64,000 nucleotides of DNA from Aphanomyces cochlioides (Eukaryota; Oomycota; Saprolegniomycetes; Saprolegniales; Verrucalvaceae), in contig JAHQRK010000020.1 of assembly GCA_019828595.1 (NCBI GenBank), forward strand, positions 1,488,001 through 1,552,000, in the 5' to 3' direction. Shown here piece by piece: positions 42,601 through 54,531 of the stretch. Position numbers and translations under genes: made by a program. Below the pieces are notes generated by a model. The model ran no database searches. It was not told the DNA's origin and saw nothing but the letters and a program-made list of their open reading frames with translations. The stretch's first letter is position 1. Every line of letters begins with the position of its first letter.

Positions 42601-43798
42601 CTTGGTGTTGTTTCAAGTCTCGCGTCTTCGTCTCATACTGTGCCTTTGCAGTATTGAGAGCTGCTTCGGTGAGTCGTCCTCGATGATGCTTTAACTGAGC
42701 TTGTAACCATAGGATTTTTGCTTCCTGGAGTGCATTCCTTTGACTTGTGATTATCCGAGCATGGTACTTTTGAAGAAAGCGCTTGGTGCGGCGTTGCCAT
42801 TGCGTCCACAAGACTCCTGGGCGGTCCGAAACTTTCAAGCGCTCGAGGAGGTCTCTTGCCTCAGACACGATTGCTTCTCGGACTTCTTGGATCGTCAGAA
42901 GTTCTTTTGGCAGCTTCCAATAGCTTTTAACCCGCGTTGTTTGCACCGGTTGGAGCTCCACTTTATGCCACATGTGATCCGTGTTTGCTGTAGGTTCAAA
43001 GTATTCGCCAGTGGAATACATTCGGCACAAGGCGGAGTTCAGGAAGATGTAATCAAGACGATTGAGCCGCTTGGGTGAAGAGTAAACACACTTTGTAGGG
43101 TTGAAAGATCTCCAAGCGTCAACGACATCAAGCTCTTGAAGCCAAGCGAAGCAAGACTGCCTGTTGACTTGGTGGTTCGAGTTGGTGGAGCCTCTGGAAT
43201 CCAATGTTCGATCCATTGGAAGGTTGAAGTCTCCCATGACGACGTGTTTGGATCCCATGGGAAAGTTTCGTGGCAAAGCCTCGAAGAAAGCGTCGCGCTC
43301 GCTGTCGACAACAGGTGCGTAAACATTGTGGTAGTAGATGGGGTCTTCTCCCCACATTGAACTGACAACCATGTAGCGATCTTCGACGTCGTATTGGCGT
43401 TCGTGTTGAAGTGAGTCGAAGCCAGGAATCGTATGATGGAAGACCATGGCGACGCCACCGGATCTGTATTGCTCAAGTTCTTCTCCATGCAGCCGATGGT
43501 CGTTGGCAGCGATAAAGTAGTTCTTGTGGCCAAGCGCATGATCAAGGTGAAACTTGAACGTGGAGAACATCTTCTCACTGGCAAATTTTGTTTCTTGTAG
43601 GGCAATAATCTCGTGCCTTGAGATCATCGAGTTGACGAGTTGGTTTCCGTTGTCTCTCGCCAGTCCGTTGATGTTGGCGGTGACGATAGACAAGTTGGTA
43701 AGTTTTGAGTTGGGAAACGTGGCTGATGGATGTTGTAGAGGGGGTTGATGGTTGGGATGTGTTGCGGTTGCTTGGACTGAGGCCGCGGAGACCTTAGT
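39666..43798 (-). pseudogene. LINE C ORF2: endonuclease / reverse transcriptase, one frameshift
   Basis: Upstream part: endonuclease with VTANINGL, QETK, MGDFNLP and TDHMWH, which is a more canonical SDH-like ending than in A and B. The reverse transcriptase has KSPGIDGFSAGFY, FKGGDRRNPANYRPI, FLDFEKAYD and GVKQGDPLS. The frame breaks between about 41590 and 41625, just before the catalytic FADD (41568-41579), which is in another frame. Downstream part: the rest of the reverse transcriptase and a zinc motif C-x4-C-x7-H-x4-C near 40120. No AUG precedes the endonuclease motifs; the frame stays open upstream across the ORF1 stop, so the start given is the codon overlapping that stop. Confidence 0.85.
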
Positions 43799-43800
43799 AC
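43781..43800 (-). other. ORF1/ORF2 junction of LINE C
   Basis: The ORF1 stop TAA (43794-43796) lies in CTAAGGT on the coding strand. ORF2 reads ACT-AAG-GTC in the +1 frame and soon GCG-GCC, as in family A (GCT-AAG-GTG-GTC-GCG-GCC). The shared register and lack of an ORF2 AUG support translational coupling. Confidence 0.5.
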
Positions 43801-46327
43801 AACAAGTTGTTCCTGCGCTGCAGGCGGGTATTGTCGTTGCCGACGAACGCTGTTAACGAGTTGTCTGTAGGCTGGTAGGCATCGATACTGAGTTGCCAGA
43901 TCCGCGACGACATCTCCGACTTGCAGACGCGATTGAGCTCTTCAGCGAAGTATTGCCCAAACGGCGACTTGAGCAAGGCCCACAACGTATTGGGAGCCAA
44001 CATGCGGCCATGCTTTGTTGGCAGCCATGCTACCGGTTGGCGTGTGAGGTATAAAATCCACTCGTCGTTTCTGAATACTAATGGCGCTTGAACAGCGAGC
44101 CACAATTCGAACGCGGCGAGTGCATCTTCCACTTGTTCCGTTGAGAAGGCAGGGTGTTTTGGCGCAGCTTCGAAGAACTCTCCGACGCTCGATATTGCTT
44201 CGAGTCTGGTCCACTTGGGGTGTTCTTGGAAGGCACATTTGAAGCCATTGGTGAACGAATCAACCACTGGTAGCTGTGTCGCCGACATCCATCGTTGCCA
44301 AGCGTGCATACGGACGACCTTGAGGTAATCACTGTACGCATGCGTGGCTAACTTGGTCAGGACTACGTTCATGTTTTGGGTGTGTGAGTGCACCACCTTC
44401 CAGAGGCCGTCGACGTTGCATCGACGGATGTAGTCGACCACATCGAGCTCCGTCCCGGAGATATCGGCTGTGTTGACTTGGTTGTGGTGTTGAAAAGCGG
44501 CCCCTTCCTCGACACTGGTACGGAGCACCTGGACTAGCTCGTCCATTGTGAGGTTGTCAGGATGCCATCGAAGCTTGTTTTCGACAACTTGTTGTTTCTT
44601 GACGAAGGCGTCGCGAGTGGTGACTACACCTTCGGGGATCTTCGTGATCGTGGGTAAGTACACTCGAGTTGGAGTTTCATGCTGAGAGTCCACTGGCATA
44701 GTGGTAATCTCAATCGTTGCGAGGACATCAAAGAAGTTGTCGGAGGCCCACAAGACTGCCGATGACGACGCTTGCTCAGCGACAACTCTCTTCTTTGAGC
44801 GCGGTACAACAAATCCGTCTTCATCAGTTGACTGAATCGTGCACGTTTAGCTGATTTTGGATCAACCTCCATGTCACCACTCAACGGCGGAGCATCAACC
44901 GGGGCAATTGTTTCGGGTTCGGGAGGTGTTATTTCCATATCTTTTGACTCTTCAATTTCACGTTGGGTTGTAGGTTCGTCGGGCTTTTGTTCTTGGTCCG
45001 TTTTTGCTCGTTTGGCTTGTTGGGCTCCTTGGTCTTCGTCATTTTGTTCTTGTTGTGGTTCGGGCGCTTGCTTCCCTTGGCTTTGCATCACCGCAGCAGC
45101 GTGATCCAATTCCAAGCAATGAGGCGAAACGCCAGTGGTGCGAGCAGCGGAGCGTTCAAAGTTCTTGACGAACACGTTGTAGGCCACGCCGTCAAGTTTC
45201 AGCTGATCGGCGGGGTGTCCATTGACTACAAGTTGTTTGGGGACTTCTGCTTCCAAGAAGTAGACGCGCCACACATTGGATTGACAGGAGACATTGGGTA
45301 TGTATTGTCGATATGCTTGAAAGATCGGCTTCATCTTCAGACGACGTAGCAAACGAAAGAGCTTCCCCGAGTCGAAGTTGAAGCGGATGCCAACAATGTC
45401 CATGAAGAAGAACTTGTCCATGGGGTCGGTCGAGTCTTTCGTTGATCCACTGATTTTGGCAGTAGGCGCTGGAATGGTAAAAGTCTTACCAAAGATCGAG
45501 ATGGGTTTGCCAACGAGCTGGTCCTTCACGACTTTCGAGGTAATGGACACAACGATGTCACCGGTGCGTGTTTTGTTGAGCTGAACGAAATCCAATAGGA
45601 GATCCGCCCAGTCGGCGTCTTGGTTCTCTTTGAAGAGCGCATCGATGATCTTCTCGTTGGAGTACTGCTTGTCTGCAAAGGCTCCACCAGTTTCGATCCA
45701 CATCGTCGTGGTGGCCCTCTTGGTCTTGACCGGCGTTGCCTTGGAGATGGCTTCAAGCAAGTCTTCCTCGCTTGCGTCTTCTTGGCTTGCAAGTTCGATG
45801 AGCTTGTCGAGGTACTCGGTCTTGGGACGAGTGACAACTGTCTTGACTTTTTTTGGAGGTGTATTTCCTTGGCCGCTCTTGAGGAGATCGGCGTAGGACA
45901 TTTTCTTGGGTTGTTGTTGCGGCGTTATCTCGCGTAGGGGAGTGTCAAGTGGGTCGGAGAGATCAATGAGAACTCGACGGGATGCGGGATCGCCGGCTTG
46001 GTCGGTTGGAGGGCTATCCTGGGGCTTGGTGGTATCTTCGACGCGCTCGTACAAACCATCTTGGCGATCGACGGAAACTTTCGAATTAGTCTTGCTTGAC
46101 ATATCTTCGTGTTCTTCGGGAGGAGAAGGATCGGCGGCATTCGCGGCGTCGGCGTCGACTGGGCCAAGTGCAACATCCTCATCCTCACCAGGATGGAGCG
46201 ATTGCAACGGCGGGTCGACAGCGCTTTCGAAACTTTCCTTGGGAGAGAGGTTCTCAGCAGGAGGCAGGACAACTTGCTTGGCGGATTCGAGATCGGTGGC
46301 GGGAACGGAAGCGGCGGCGGACGACAT
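43794..46327 (-). pseudogene. LINE C ORF1, one frameshift
   Basis: Starts at ATG 46325-46327 (MSSAAASVPA). The first 490 or so codons comprise an acidic/Pro-rich N-terminus and a conserved middle domain (about residues 205-390) whose end, with VWRVYF and a terminal VFVKNF, matches the A and B domain. A Gln/Glu-rich linker follows. The frame breaks between about 44825 and 44850, next to a DEDGFVVPRSKKR basic motif, and resumes to a normal stop. The C-terminal part contains the block DALAAFELWLAVQAPLVF, homologous to the C-terminal domain of A and B. Confidence 0.8.
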
Positions 46328-46372
46328 GGTGCGCGGGGTACCTTACTTTGGCAGTTGACTTGAGTGGTTGAC

Positions 46373-46386
46373 GGCAAAAGTAAAAG
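46373..46386 (-). promoter_or_regulatory. 5'-terminal motif of LINE C
   Basis: Element bases 1-14 read CTTTTACTTTTGCC. TTT at 2-4 and TTTGCC at 9-14 match families A and B in register, although the next bases do not align. Candidate core promoter. Confidence 0.35.
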
Positions 46387-46401
46387 TCCGGTCATAGCTC
46401 A
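46387..46401 (+). repeat. Target-site duplication shared by LINE C and LINE B2
   Basis: The 15-base tRNA start between the 5' end of C and the 3' end of B2. Confidence 0.95.
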
Positions 46402-46479
46402 ATGTCAATGGGGAGTCTATTTGTAGTTAATGTAAACTACAAACTAATATTGCCCGAAGGCTCATCCCATTTCCAACTG

Positions 46480-47694
46480 CTAGGCTGAATTGGAAATCAA
46501 TTTGGCTTTTCGTTTTCTTGATTCGCTTCGACGTTGGGACTTCGATTTCTTCGGTGTTTGTAAGCTAACACGGCGAATATGTCGGATAAAACTGACTCTT
46601 GGCATCTGACCCAGGGGGTATACATTTTCATTGTCTTGGATCATACATAGACTTCGGTCTATGCAGCGCTTGTATCGCTTGGCGAGGACCCAGCAATGGG
46701 ATGTTGAATCAGTGACAGAAACAACCAAGAATTCTCCGTCAGGCTCATCCAATATCGCTCTACAGATATCACGAATTGGATCACCCACCGATTGCTTGAG
46801 CAGTTGACGGGAGAATATGGCGTCGTTGTAGTGGAATCCATGTGTGTATGCCAGCTTGAGAAAATCATGCATCTTGGAAGGGGGAATGCCCGCGTCTTGA
46901 GGAACTCCATGGGCCTCTTTGAAACCCGAAATGACTTCTTCGCTGAGCTCAAAATTGGAGACATTCAAATTGGTAGCAACGATTCGGATTGCAGCCGCAA
47001 GACAAGATTTGTCACTGTTGTTGCCAATTTCTAGCCACAGAGGATCCATCGCTCGAAATTCAGCAAGCGTTGGGGCGAGACCAGTGTTCGTGAGGAAGTG
47101 GGCTCCAGCTTGTCGCCATCGTTGGTACATCGCCACGGCTTCTTGACACCCGCTGAGGTCTTTTTCGTCGAACCAGTCTTTGTCGAGTCCATCCGGGCGT
47201 TGAAACTTCCAGTTGACTTGGTATTGAATAGTTGAAATTCGATTTCGCATTGATGCCACTTCGCGGTGGTCATCGATAAACAACACTTCATCGATGTCAT
47301 CATCGTCGGTTGGAATTCGCAGAGTGCGTGGGCGGTTGGTTGGGGCATCAGCCGTTGTCGCATTCGTTTGTGGCCTGGCTGGAACAGAAACATCGTCCAA
47401 TAGATCCATGAGGGATGGTAGCGGAGATCCATTGTCATTGCCCAAGGGGTCAAATTCGCGGGTGCTCGAGTTCAAAATGGACATATCAGGAGTAAATTGG
47501 TGTTCTTCAGTTGTAACTGGACTTGAAGGACGAGTGTCGGATGATTGCGTCATAGGTACAGAAATCTCAACTCCATCCACTCCCTCAAGAGTAATCCCTG
47601 GAGACATCGAGCTCCCCACACCTCGTGTAGTTATGGGTCTCGACGTCTGCGCGGGGAGTACGCTATCGGCAGTGAAAATCGTTGAAGCTTCCAT
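46480..47694 (-). CDS. LINE B2 ORF3: chromodomain-like / papain-type pattern
   Basis: 404 residues from ATG 47692-47694, with no difference from B1 ORF3 that I could see. It carries the chromodomain-like segment (YQVNWKF, DKDWFDEKDL), the Cys of SDKSCLAAAI, the His of SHCWVLAK and the basic C-terminus. It remains open although ORF2 of this copy is frameshifted. Confidence 0.7.
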   Translation of the reverse strand: MEASTIFTADSVLPAQTSRPITTRGVGSSMSPGITLEGVDGVEISVPMTQSSDTRPSSPVTTEEHQFTPDMSILNSSTREFDPLGNDNGSPLPSLMDLLDDVSVPARPQTNATTADAPTNRPRTLRIPTDDDDIDEVLFIDDHREVASMRNRISTIQYQVNWKFQRPDGLDKDWFDEKDLSGCQEAVAMYQRWRQAGAHFLTNTGLAPTLAEFRAMDPLWLEIGNNSDKSCLAAAIRIVATNLNVSNFELSEEVISGFKEAHGVPQDAGIPPSKMHDFLKLAYTHGFHYNDAIFSRQLLKQSVGDPIRDICRAILDEPDGEFLVVSVTDSTSHCWVLAKRYKRCIDRSLCMIQDNENVYPLGQMPRVSFIRHIRRVSLQTPKKSKSQRRSESRKRKAKLISNSA

Positions 47695-47907
47695 TGTTGT
47701 TGTCTTGGGTAAAATCAAAAGTGAGTCTTGGAGAATTGTTTTGAGATTCTCACTGAACTTATTCTCAGTTGCGACACTTGAGTCAGGCACGATTTGATTG
47801 GGCAGTGAAATGTTTTGCGCGGATCGTGAGTGATGGTCGCCAGGATTCCCAATCAAAAATTCAGCTGGGATACCAAGTCAAGAATACAGCTGGGGCTTGT
47901 AATCAAA

Positions 47908-50900
47908 TTACTGGTGTTCAACTCGAAAAGACATGGGATATTTGTCGAATAGCTCGTTGTATCCAGCTTGAGAGAAAAGGACTGAGACCGCTTCGATGAT
48001 GTTTCGATAGTCGAAGTCGTCAGGCGAGAGCAAACGAATTGTTCGCCTGATGGAAGCTGTCCAACTGACAAATATAATCTCGTTCCATAGTAAAATCGGT
48101 AGAGGCTTTTTGCCATCGAACTTGGTTGCATTTCTTTGAGTCCATAAGGAGTACGTGATGGAAGCACAAAGGAGGGACCATAATTTGAATAATGCGTCAT
48201 GCAGGTGTTTTCCTCGCGTATTGGTCTTGAAGCGACTGATATTCGTGGTGGTTGCCCAATCAAACTTAACACCATAAGCACTCCATGCTCGCTCTTGGAA
48301 CATCCAAACTTGATGTACATGATGACATGTATGGAAGGCATGATGAAAAGTCTCAACATCCGAGCAATCTTCGTAGACACAACAAATAGCGTCAGGGTTT
48401 TGGATCTGCATATAGGAAAACCTCGAGTTGACGGGTAACATCTTCATGTGCAATCGAAACCATACATCGCCTTGAACAGGTGGAGGTAGATTACACACAG
48501 TACGAATGAGACGGATATACTTTGCTATGTCTTTGTCAGTTCTTGTCGTAGTCTTCATAGGATGTATAGCTTCAGTCTGGGGGCGTGGTAAGCTAAATGC
48601 ACCACGTTTTTCTTGGGCCACGACTCGAAAGGTAAATCAGCATCCTTGATTCTGGCTGTAAACGGATGTTGACAAGTCGGGACATTAGGCAGTGGCGACC
48701 CTTGCCGAATGTCAAACGATCGAACAACTTTGTCGAAGATTCGTGTGAGTTGATTGTAAATGTCGGTTGTGCGGGGCAATGTGGCAAAGTCCATGACTCC
48801 GTCCTGGTTTAGACAAACTTGGGCAGCTGGATTGTTCGACGACATTCGGTTCACGAACATGGTCTCTGTTGGCCAAGCACCATGTGGGGTCAGGAAATCC
48901 TTCAGGCATCTGAGACCATTTTTGGCCCCGTGGCGGCACCAGAGACGCATGTCTTCATCTTTCACGACATTTGCTAACATCTTAGCAGAGCCGAAGTGCA
49001 TTGCGTCGTAGGCTGTGAGCCATACCGGGAGGTTCAGTACCGTGTCGAGATTTGGAGGCACGCCGATTCGCTTACTCATGTCTGTGGCTGACCAATGTTT
49101 CCAAGTATCAAGCCACAGTGGATGGAGCTCGCGAAGCAAAAGCCACTTGGAGCTTGCATTTGGGTAGTATGAAAGAAAATCGAATGGGTGACTGTCTCGG
49201 AATAACTGATGTATTGTGCGGCTAAATTGTCGCTGTACAAGTTTCTTCCACACCAGGATTTCACCAGGAGAATCGGCAGACATAAAGAGCTGTAAACGAA
49301 GAAGGCGTTGTGTTCGCAGCCTCGATGCAATGTGGGGGATTCCCAAGCCTAAAGGCTTGTCGTACTGCCACCTTCTATGGATTGAGGGACGGTAACTCTC
49401 ATCGAGCTGGGTCTTGCGGCAAAGTATGAACTTGTTTAACATTTGTTGCCACGTAACGACCATAGCAGGAGGCACAGGTACAACGGCTGTTACATGCCAC
49501 AACATAGATAGCAACATCGTGGAGGCAATAAGCTTTCGGCCCTGCAATGTCCTTGCTCGTTTACCCCATAGTTGAAAGGACGAGATGAATTTGTCGTTGA
49601 GTTTTTGAAGTTGGGAGTCAGCCGAAAGTCGATGGCCAAAGAGAATACCAAGATATTTCGTACACTGACCAGTTGGTACGATATTGAGCAAACCATCTGC
49701 TTCGATGTCTTCTTGATCGAGATGGTCGTTGAGAACCAAGGTCATGCACTTGGAACGATTCAGACGGGCCCCTGAAGCCGTGCAAAACTCTTCCACAATT
49801 GCCATTTGCTCCACAGCAGATTGCAGCGAGTTTGATAACAACGTCGAGTCGTCGGCAAAGAATATACTCGTAATAACTGAGTCGTGGGGGAGAGCGATTC
49901 CAAGATGTGGGGACGCTCGGAGCATCTCACCAAGAGGTTCTAGGTATAGGACGAACAGTAGGCATGATAAAGGACAGCCTTGTTTGACGCCTCGGGTAGG
50001 TCGGATCTTAGGGCCAAGCTCGCCATTGAAGATGATCTGGACCAAAGGTGAGTCGTACAAAAGAGCTACCCACGCAATGAAACCATCACCAGTGTTGACT
50101 TCTCTCAGCACATCAAGCATAAATTCTCGATCCACCATGTCGTACGCTTTCGAAAAGTCAAGGAATGTTGCATAGTAGTCGTGATCTTCGTTGGTGCAAA
50201 ACGTTTGCAAAGTTTGCACAAGCAGGACGTGGTCATGCAGCCGTCGTCCTGGGACAAAGCCAGCTTGACTTGGGTGAATGAGATGAGGAGCTACTGTAGC
50301 CAGGCGATAAGCGAGGGCACGGGATAGTATCTTCACCTCCACTGACATGAGTGCAATAGGTCGGTAGTTTCCAGGATCGCCTCGATCACCAGCTTTGAAG
50401 AGCAGAGCCACAGCACTACGCCTTTGTTGAAGGAGTAGTTTACCGTGGTGGTGAAGTTGGTAGTTGAAGACCCTGACCAGGATTTCGGAGAAAGCCTCGG
50501 GTGCTACTTGGAAGAAGGCCGCTGGCCATCCATCAGGACCAGGAGACTTGTTTGGACTCATTGTCTTGAGAGCACTACACAGCTCGGCTGCTGTGATAGG
50601 TCTGTCTAGCTCCTCGCGTTGCTCATCATTGAGTTTGCGGGAGATAAACCGTATGACAGCCCTCCGCCTCGCCCGGTTTAGCCGAGGTTGTTCGCCACGA
50701 GTGGTAGTCATTATTGCCTTCCAATGGGCAGTGAATCTCTCTTTGATAGTGGTAGGATCAGACACGGGAATGCCATCGACGTTGACCGTCGTGATAGGAA
50801 CCTTGAGTCCTTGTGGCCTTCGAAAGAAGTGGCTCGTACCGCGTTCGTTGATATTTGCATGAAAATCGAATTGCTGATCCATGCGGTATTGGCGATATTC

Positions 50901-52022
50901 GATTCTTGCGTTTTCCAGCGCCAACCGAGTAGCATCAACGGCAGCCTCGTCGAGCAAGCCAGCTTCGTATGATCGTTGTGCAGATATATGTCTCAGTTTT
51001 AGGCTTTTGAGCTCGTGTTGCATGGATTGGAGGTGGTGGCGATGACATTGTTGTAAACGTCGTTTGATTCGCTTAAGCCACCCATACCAGACGGCTCCCA
51101 TGTTTGTCGATTCGTCCGCACGCATCTCAGAGAGGAGGTGTGATGCCTCTTCTCGTATGGCTTTGATGACGAGCGGGTCTTTGAGTAGCTCTCTCGGCAG
51201 CCTCCAGTAGCCACGGGTCGTGGGTGTATGACTTGTAGAGAGAACGACAGTGTGCTCCAAGTGATCTCCGGCAAAGCTGTTAGTGGCATATTTTGAGCTT
51301 TGGTAGGATTGGGCAACTAAATCTTGGTCAATGAACCAGTAGTCCAGACGATTGCTTCGTCCTGGACCGCTTGCCAGTCTTTCGTGAGGGTGGTGTAGGC
51401 GCCACGCGTCGATGACTCCTAGTTGTGACAGCCAGGCAAGACATTCGACTTTTCCAAAGGTGTGATCTTGCCGTGGTTTGGAAGCATCGAGGTGTTCGTT
51501 GACAGGAAGGTTAAAATCTCCCCCAACCAGGTGTACACTGTTAGCTTCAAAAGCGCGAGGGAGACTGTCAAAGAAACTAGCCCGATGTTGAGGGGTAACT
51601 GGCGCGTAAATGTTGTGGATGTAGACTGGGGTTTCATCCCAGTACGTTTTGATCACAATATAACGGCCAGGGATATCGTGTTGTGATAAGTGCACCAGGC
51701 TTGAGAATCCAGGCATCGATTCGTGAAAGTATGATGCAACGCCACATCGACGGTTGTTCAAATTGTCCGTGCGGGTTGTTCGTAAGTCGTTGGTAAAAAG
51801 TTTGTACTTGCTAACACCCACTTCGTTGTCGAGGTGAGTGTGGAAAGTGTCAAGATGTTTTGCGTTGTTGAGTTTCGTTTCTTGAAAGAGAACAGCTTGT
51901 GTCGGTTTCCGAAGACGCCGTGCAACAAGATGTCCGTTTTCTTTCAGCCCATTGAGGTTGCTCGTCGTCACTTCAAGTATGGGGAGCTTGACAAAATGAC
52001 CAGCCGCGACCACTTTAGCCAC
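47908..52022 (-). pseudogene. LINE B2 ORF2, frameshifted near the C-terminus
   Basis: Homologous to B1 ORF2. One G is missing from a G-run at 48579-48583 (six in B1, five here). The break falls after the reverse transcriptase, so the endonuclease, FADD and thumb region stay open for about 1,150 codons. The zinc C-x4-C-x7-H-x4-C domain is put out of frame. The same non-AUG start problem applies. The homopolymer context means a sequencing error is possible. Confidence 0.88.
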
Positions 52023-54480
52023 GGGAAGCGATCGTTGTGAGATCCGCTAGGTCGCCGTGAATTAAAGTAGGTTCGCTTGGGTGAAACATGACTTGATTGT
52101 GGAGAGTGATATCCAAATCGTTGCTTTCGTGTAGTTGAAGGATTTTTGTCATGATGTGACACATCGATTCTCCGTCGCCAGTGTACATGAATTCCATTCT
52201 GTTCCATATGTGGAGGCCAAGGTCGGTGTACATCAGGAGTGACATGAGCGTTTCGGAGGATAGACTGCGTTTACCAAGGCGAGAGGGTAACGCTGTCACT
52301 GGACTTTTTGTTGAGGCCAAAATTGCCGCATCGCTATTGAAATATAGTGGAGCATGAACTGCCATCAATACTTCTGCAATGGCCAGCACTTCTTCGACTT
52401 CAACTCTGTTGAGGACGATGTCATCATCGGTGATGATTGCCTCGATGAGTGGGAGGTTGTTGACCATCTTCTGGTCACTGAACACCGAGATCACGTGGTC
52501 GTGAGTGATTGGAGTGCCGAATGTTGCCTCGTAGAGCTGACCAAAAGATTTTGTGCCACCACCAGACGCTCTTAGCCAACGATTAAGCAGTCGAAGACGA
52601 ACAAAGTATTCGAAGCTGTCACGATTGGAGACAAAAATTTGGTGCAGTTGCAGTCCAAATTCGATTGGCGCACGTTCTAGATGGATGCAGATCGTGTCAA
52701 CACGCCCGTCCGTAATCAATTTCAATAAGTTGAAGGAATCGTGCGCTAACGCTTCCTTAACTTGGGCCGGGATATGTTGTGGTGCGTTTTGAGCCTTGGT
52801 GTCAAGGTCGTTGAGCTCGGCAAGTATGGCATCGAGAGACTTCTCAAACCTTTGGATTGAGCCCTCGTGGGGTTTGATCCCGCTAATGAACTCTTCAGCG
52901 GCAACGTGCACCTTGTCACCAGATTTGAGTGTCAGCTTTGGAACAATTACTTTGACAGTGGTGTTGCCAACTGTCGTTTCGTGTTCCTCGGGCTCAACAT
53001 TAGCGCGTTCGTCCAGAGCCGCAAACATGTTCGGGGAGATCCAAGGACGATCAGGAGCTGGGATTGAGCCAGCGGAGATTGGGGTTTTCTTTCTTTTGCC
53101 TGTAGTTTGAACTTCAGTCCATTCCTTGTTGCTGTCTCGGGTCGTTTTCTGCCGTTTGGCAGTGGATGTCGAGACAGCGGCGTCTCCCCGTGGGCGGTGA
53201 GGGGTTGCGTGAAGTCCATGTTGGGTGGCGATTACATCGAGGTCAAGGCGCGCGAGCTTCTTGTCACGGTAAAACCATCCTTGACCAAACACGCGGAGGC
53301 ACCGACCCTTGAAAATGAATTCTTCAATTGATCGACCGTCATTGTGCATAGATTCGGGTATAGCTGTCCCTTCAAAATACAAGCGATAACGAGAGCTAGC
53401 CAAGCCAGTCGTCGAGGAAACTGTGGAGTATGAGCCCCACAAAAAGCGCGGCTCAAGCTTTGACATGATGCTGAACATGAGACGTTCTTCATCCTGTCCT
53501 TGGAGACCAGATGGGATATCGATGAAATATCCATCAAGTATATGGGGCTCAGTCATGACAAATCTCTGAGAGCTGCCATCCTTTGCCACTTGGATCTTGA
53601 GAGAGACTCCACGCAGCTTTTTAAGAGCATCTTCAGAGGCTATGCCCCACTTGAGAAGACGATTGGAGACATCTTTCTCGCACTTGATGACATCGACAAA
53701 TGCATCGTCCAAATCAAGCGCTTGGTTGTCAAACAATAGAGATGTCATTGCCTTGGAGATGTCGATGTATTTGGTGTATTGGCCAGTGGACATTTGTAGC
53801 CAGCCAACAACATCTCTGGGGGAATGTTTTTGGATGGGCAAAGTGTCGTCAAACGTGAGAGATCCTGTCGCGCGTTTTTGCAACAAGGACGCCAGCTCGG
53901 CCATAGTTGGTCGATAATGGCCGACGTCACTGTTCCGCTGAGCCTTGGCAGATTTAGCTCTCTGCTTGGCTTGGAATTCCCACACGCATTCGTTTGGCTT
54001 TTTGGTCGAGGTGTTCGACTCGGGTGGTATTGGCACGGAGCGTGTTGTAGCAGGAGGCGAGGCATCGATTTGAGCTTCAGGCTCCATTTCCACATCAACA
54101 TTGGTGTCGCGAATCGATTGGTCTTCAGAGCGCGGCTCCAGCTCAGTGGCTTGAGTAATCGGTGGGGTATGTGGTTGGTTGTTGTTGGAGATATCCTCTA
54201 TGTCTTCATCAGGCATCGGAGAAACATTATCCTTGTTGACAGTTTTGTCGCTGGTACGAGCGCTTGGTAATGGCACGCGACCACCGAGTGTAGCAAGACG
54301 TATGGGCGGTTGAGCAGCAGGCGGAGTTTTGTCGATGATTGAGTCAGGTTCATCGTCATCATCATCGTCAACAATCACCTCCATGATACTAGAAGCGTCC
54401 GAGGTATTGCGAAAGGGAGAGACAGAAAAAGCTGAGGGCTTGTGTGCATGAGCACGGCTGGAAGAGCGGGTAGTCGCCAT
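52015..54480 (-). CDS. LINE B2 ORF1
   Basis: 821 residues from ATG 54478-54480, the same start as B1. In this copy the antisense-tRNA ATG (54534-54536) is out of frame with ORF1, which supports the inner AUG as the true start. Middle domain, GKRKK and C-terminal conserved block are all present. Intact. Confidence 0.85.
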   Translation of the reverse strand: MATTRSSSRAHAHKPSAFSVSPFRNTSDASSIMEVIVDDDDDDEPDSIIDKTPPAAQPPIRLATLGGRVPLPSARTSDKTVNKDNVSPMPDEDIEDISNNNQPHTPPITQATELEPRSEDQSIRDTNVDVEMEPEAQIDASPPATTRSVPIPPESNTSTKKPNECVWEFQAKQRAKSAKAQRNSDVGHYRPTMAELASLLQKRATGSLTFDDTLPIQKHSPRDVVGWLQMSTGQYTKYIDISKAMTSLLFDNQALDLDDAFVDVIKCEKDVSNRLLKWGIASEDALKKLRGVSLKIQVAKDGSSQRFVMTEPHILDGYFIDIPSGLQGQDEERLMFSIMSKLEPRFLWGSYSTVSSTTGLASSRYRLYFEGTAIPESMHNDGRSIEEFIFKGRCLRVFGQGWFYRDKKLARLDLDVIATQHGLHATPHRPRGDAAVSTSTAKRQKTTRDSNKEWTEVQTTGKRKKTPISAGSIPAPDRPWISPNMFAALDERANVEPEEHETTVGNTTVKVIVPKLTLKSGDKVHVAAEEFISGIKPHEGSIQRFEKSLDAILAELNDLDTKAQNAPQHIPAQVKEALAHDSFNLLKLITDGRVDTICIHLERAPIEFGLQLHQIFVSNRDSFEYFVRLRLLNRWLRASGGGTKSFGQLYEATFGTPITHDHVISVFSDQKMVNNLPLIEAIITDDDIVLNRVEVEEVLAIAEVLMAVHAPLYFNSDAAILASTKSPVTALPSRLGKRSLSSETLMSLLMYTDLGLHIWNRMEFMYTGDGESMCHIMTKILQLHESNDLDITLHNQVMFHPSEPTLIHGDLADLTTIASRG

Positions 54481-54531
54481 GTTGTCAGTTTTGGACAGTG
54501 GTACTGCGGGGTAGCTGGCAAATTGGAAACT

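Larger units (their letters stand above)
37757..46386 (-). mobile_element. LINE C, divergent full-length tRNA-Tyr-specific LINE
   Basis: 8,630 bp at the same target site and with the same 15-bp duplication (37742-37756 and 46387-46401) as A and B. Its proteins are only distantly similar. Order on the - strand: 59-nt 5' UTR, ORF1, ORF2 overlapping in the +1 frame, and a 1.9-kb 3' region unlike A and B that ends in hairpins. Both ORFs carry one frameshift, so this copy looks dead or erroneous. It shows the target choice is old and shared by separate lineages. Confidence 0.92.
46402..54530 (-). mobile_element. LINE B2, full-length with one ORF2 frameshift
   Basis: 8,129 bp. It is one base shorter than B1 (excluding the four extra 5' bases of B1). 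ORF1 and ORF3 are open; ORF2 is broken once. The 5' end is the clean GTTTCCAATTTGCC motif (54517-54530) joined directly to the tRNA start. It is the youngest of the three insertions stacked at this tRNA. Confidence 0.95.
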
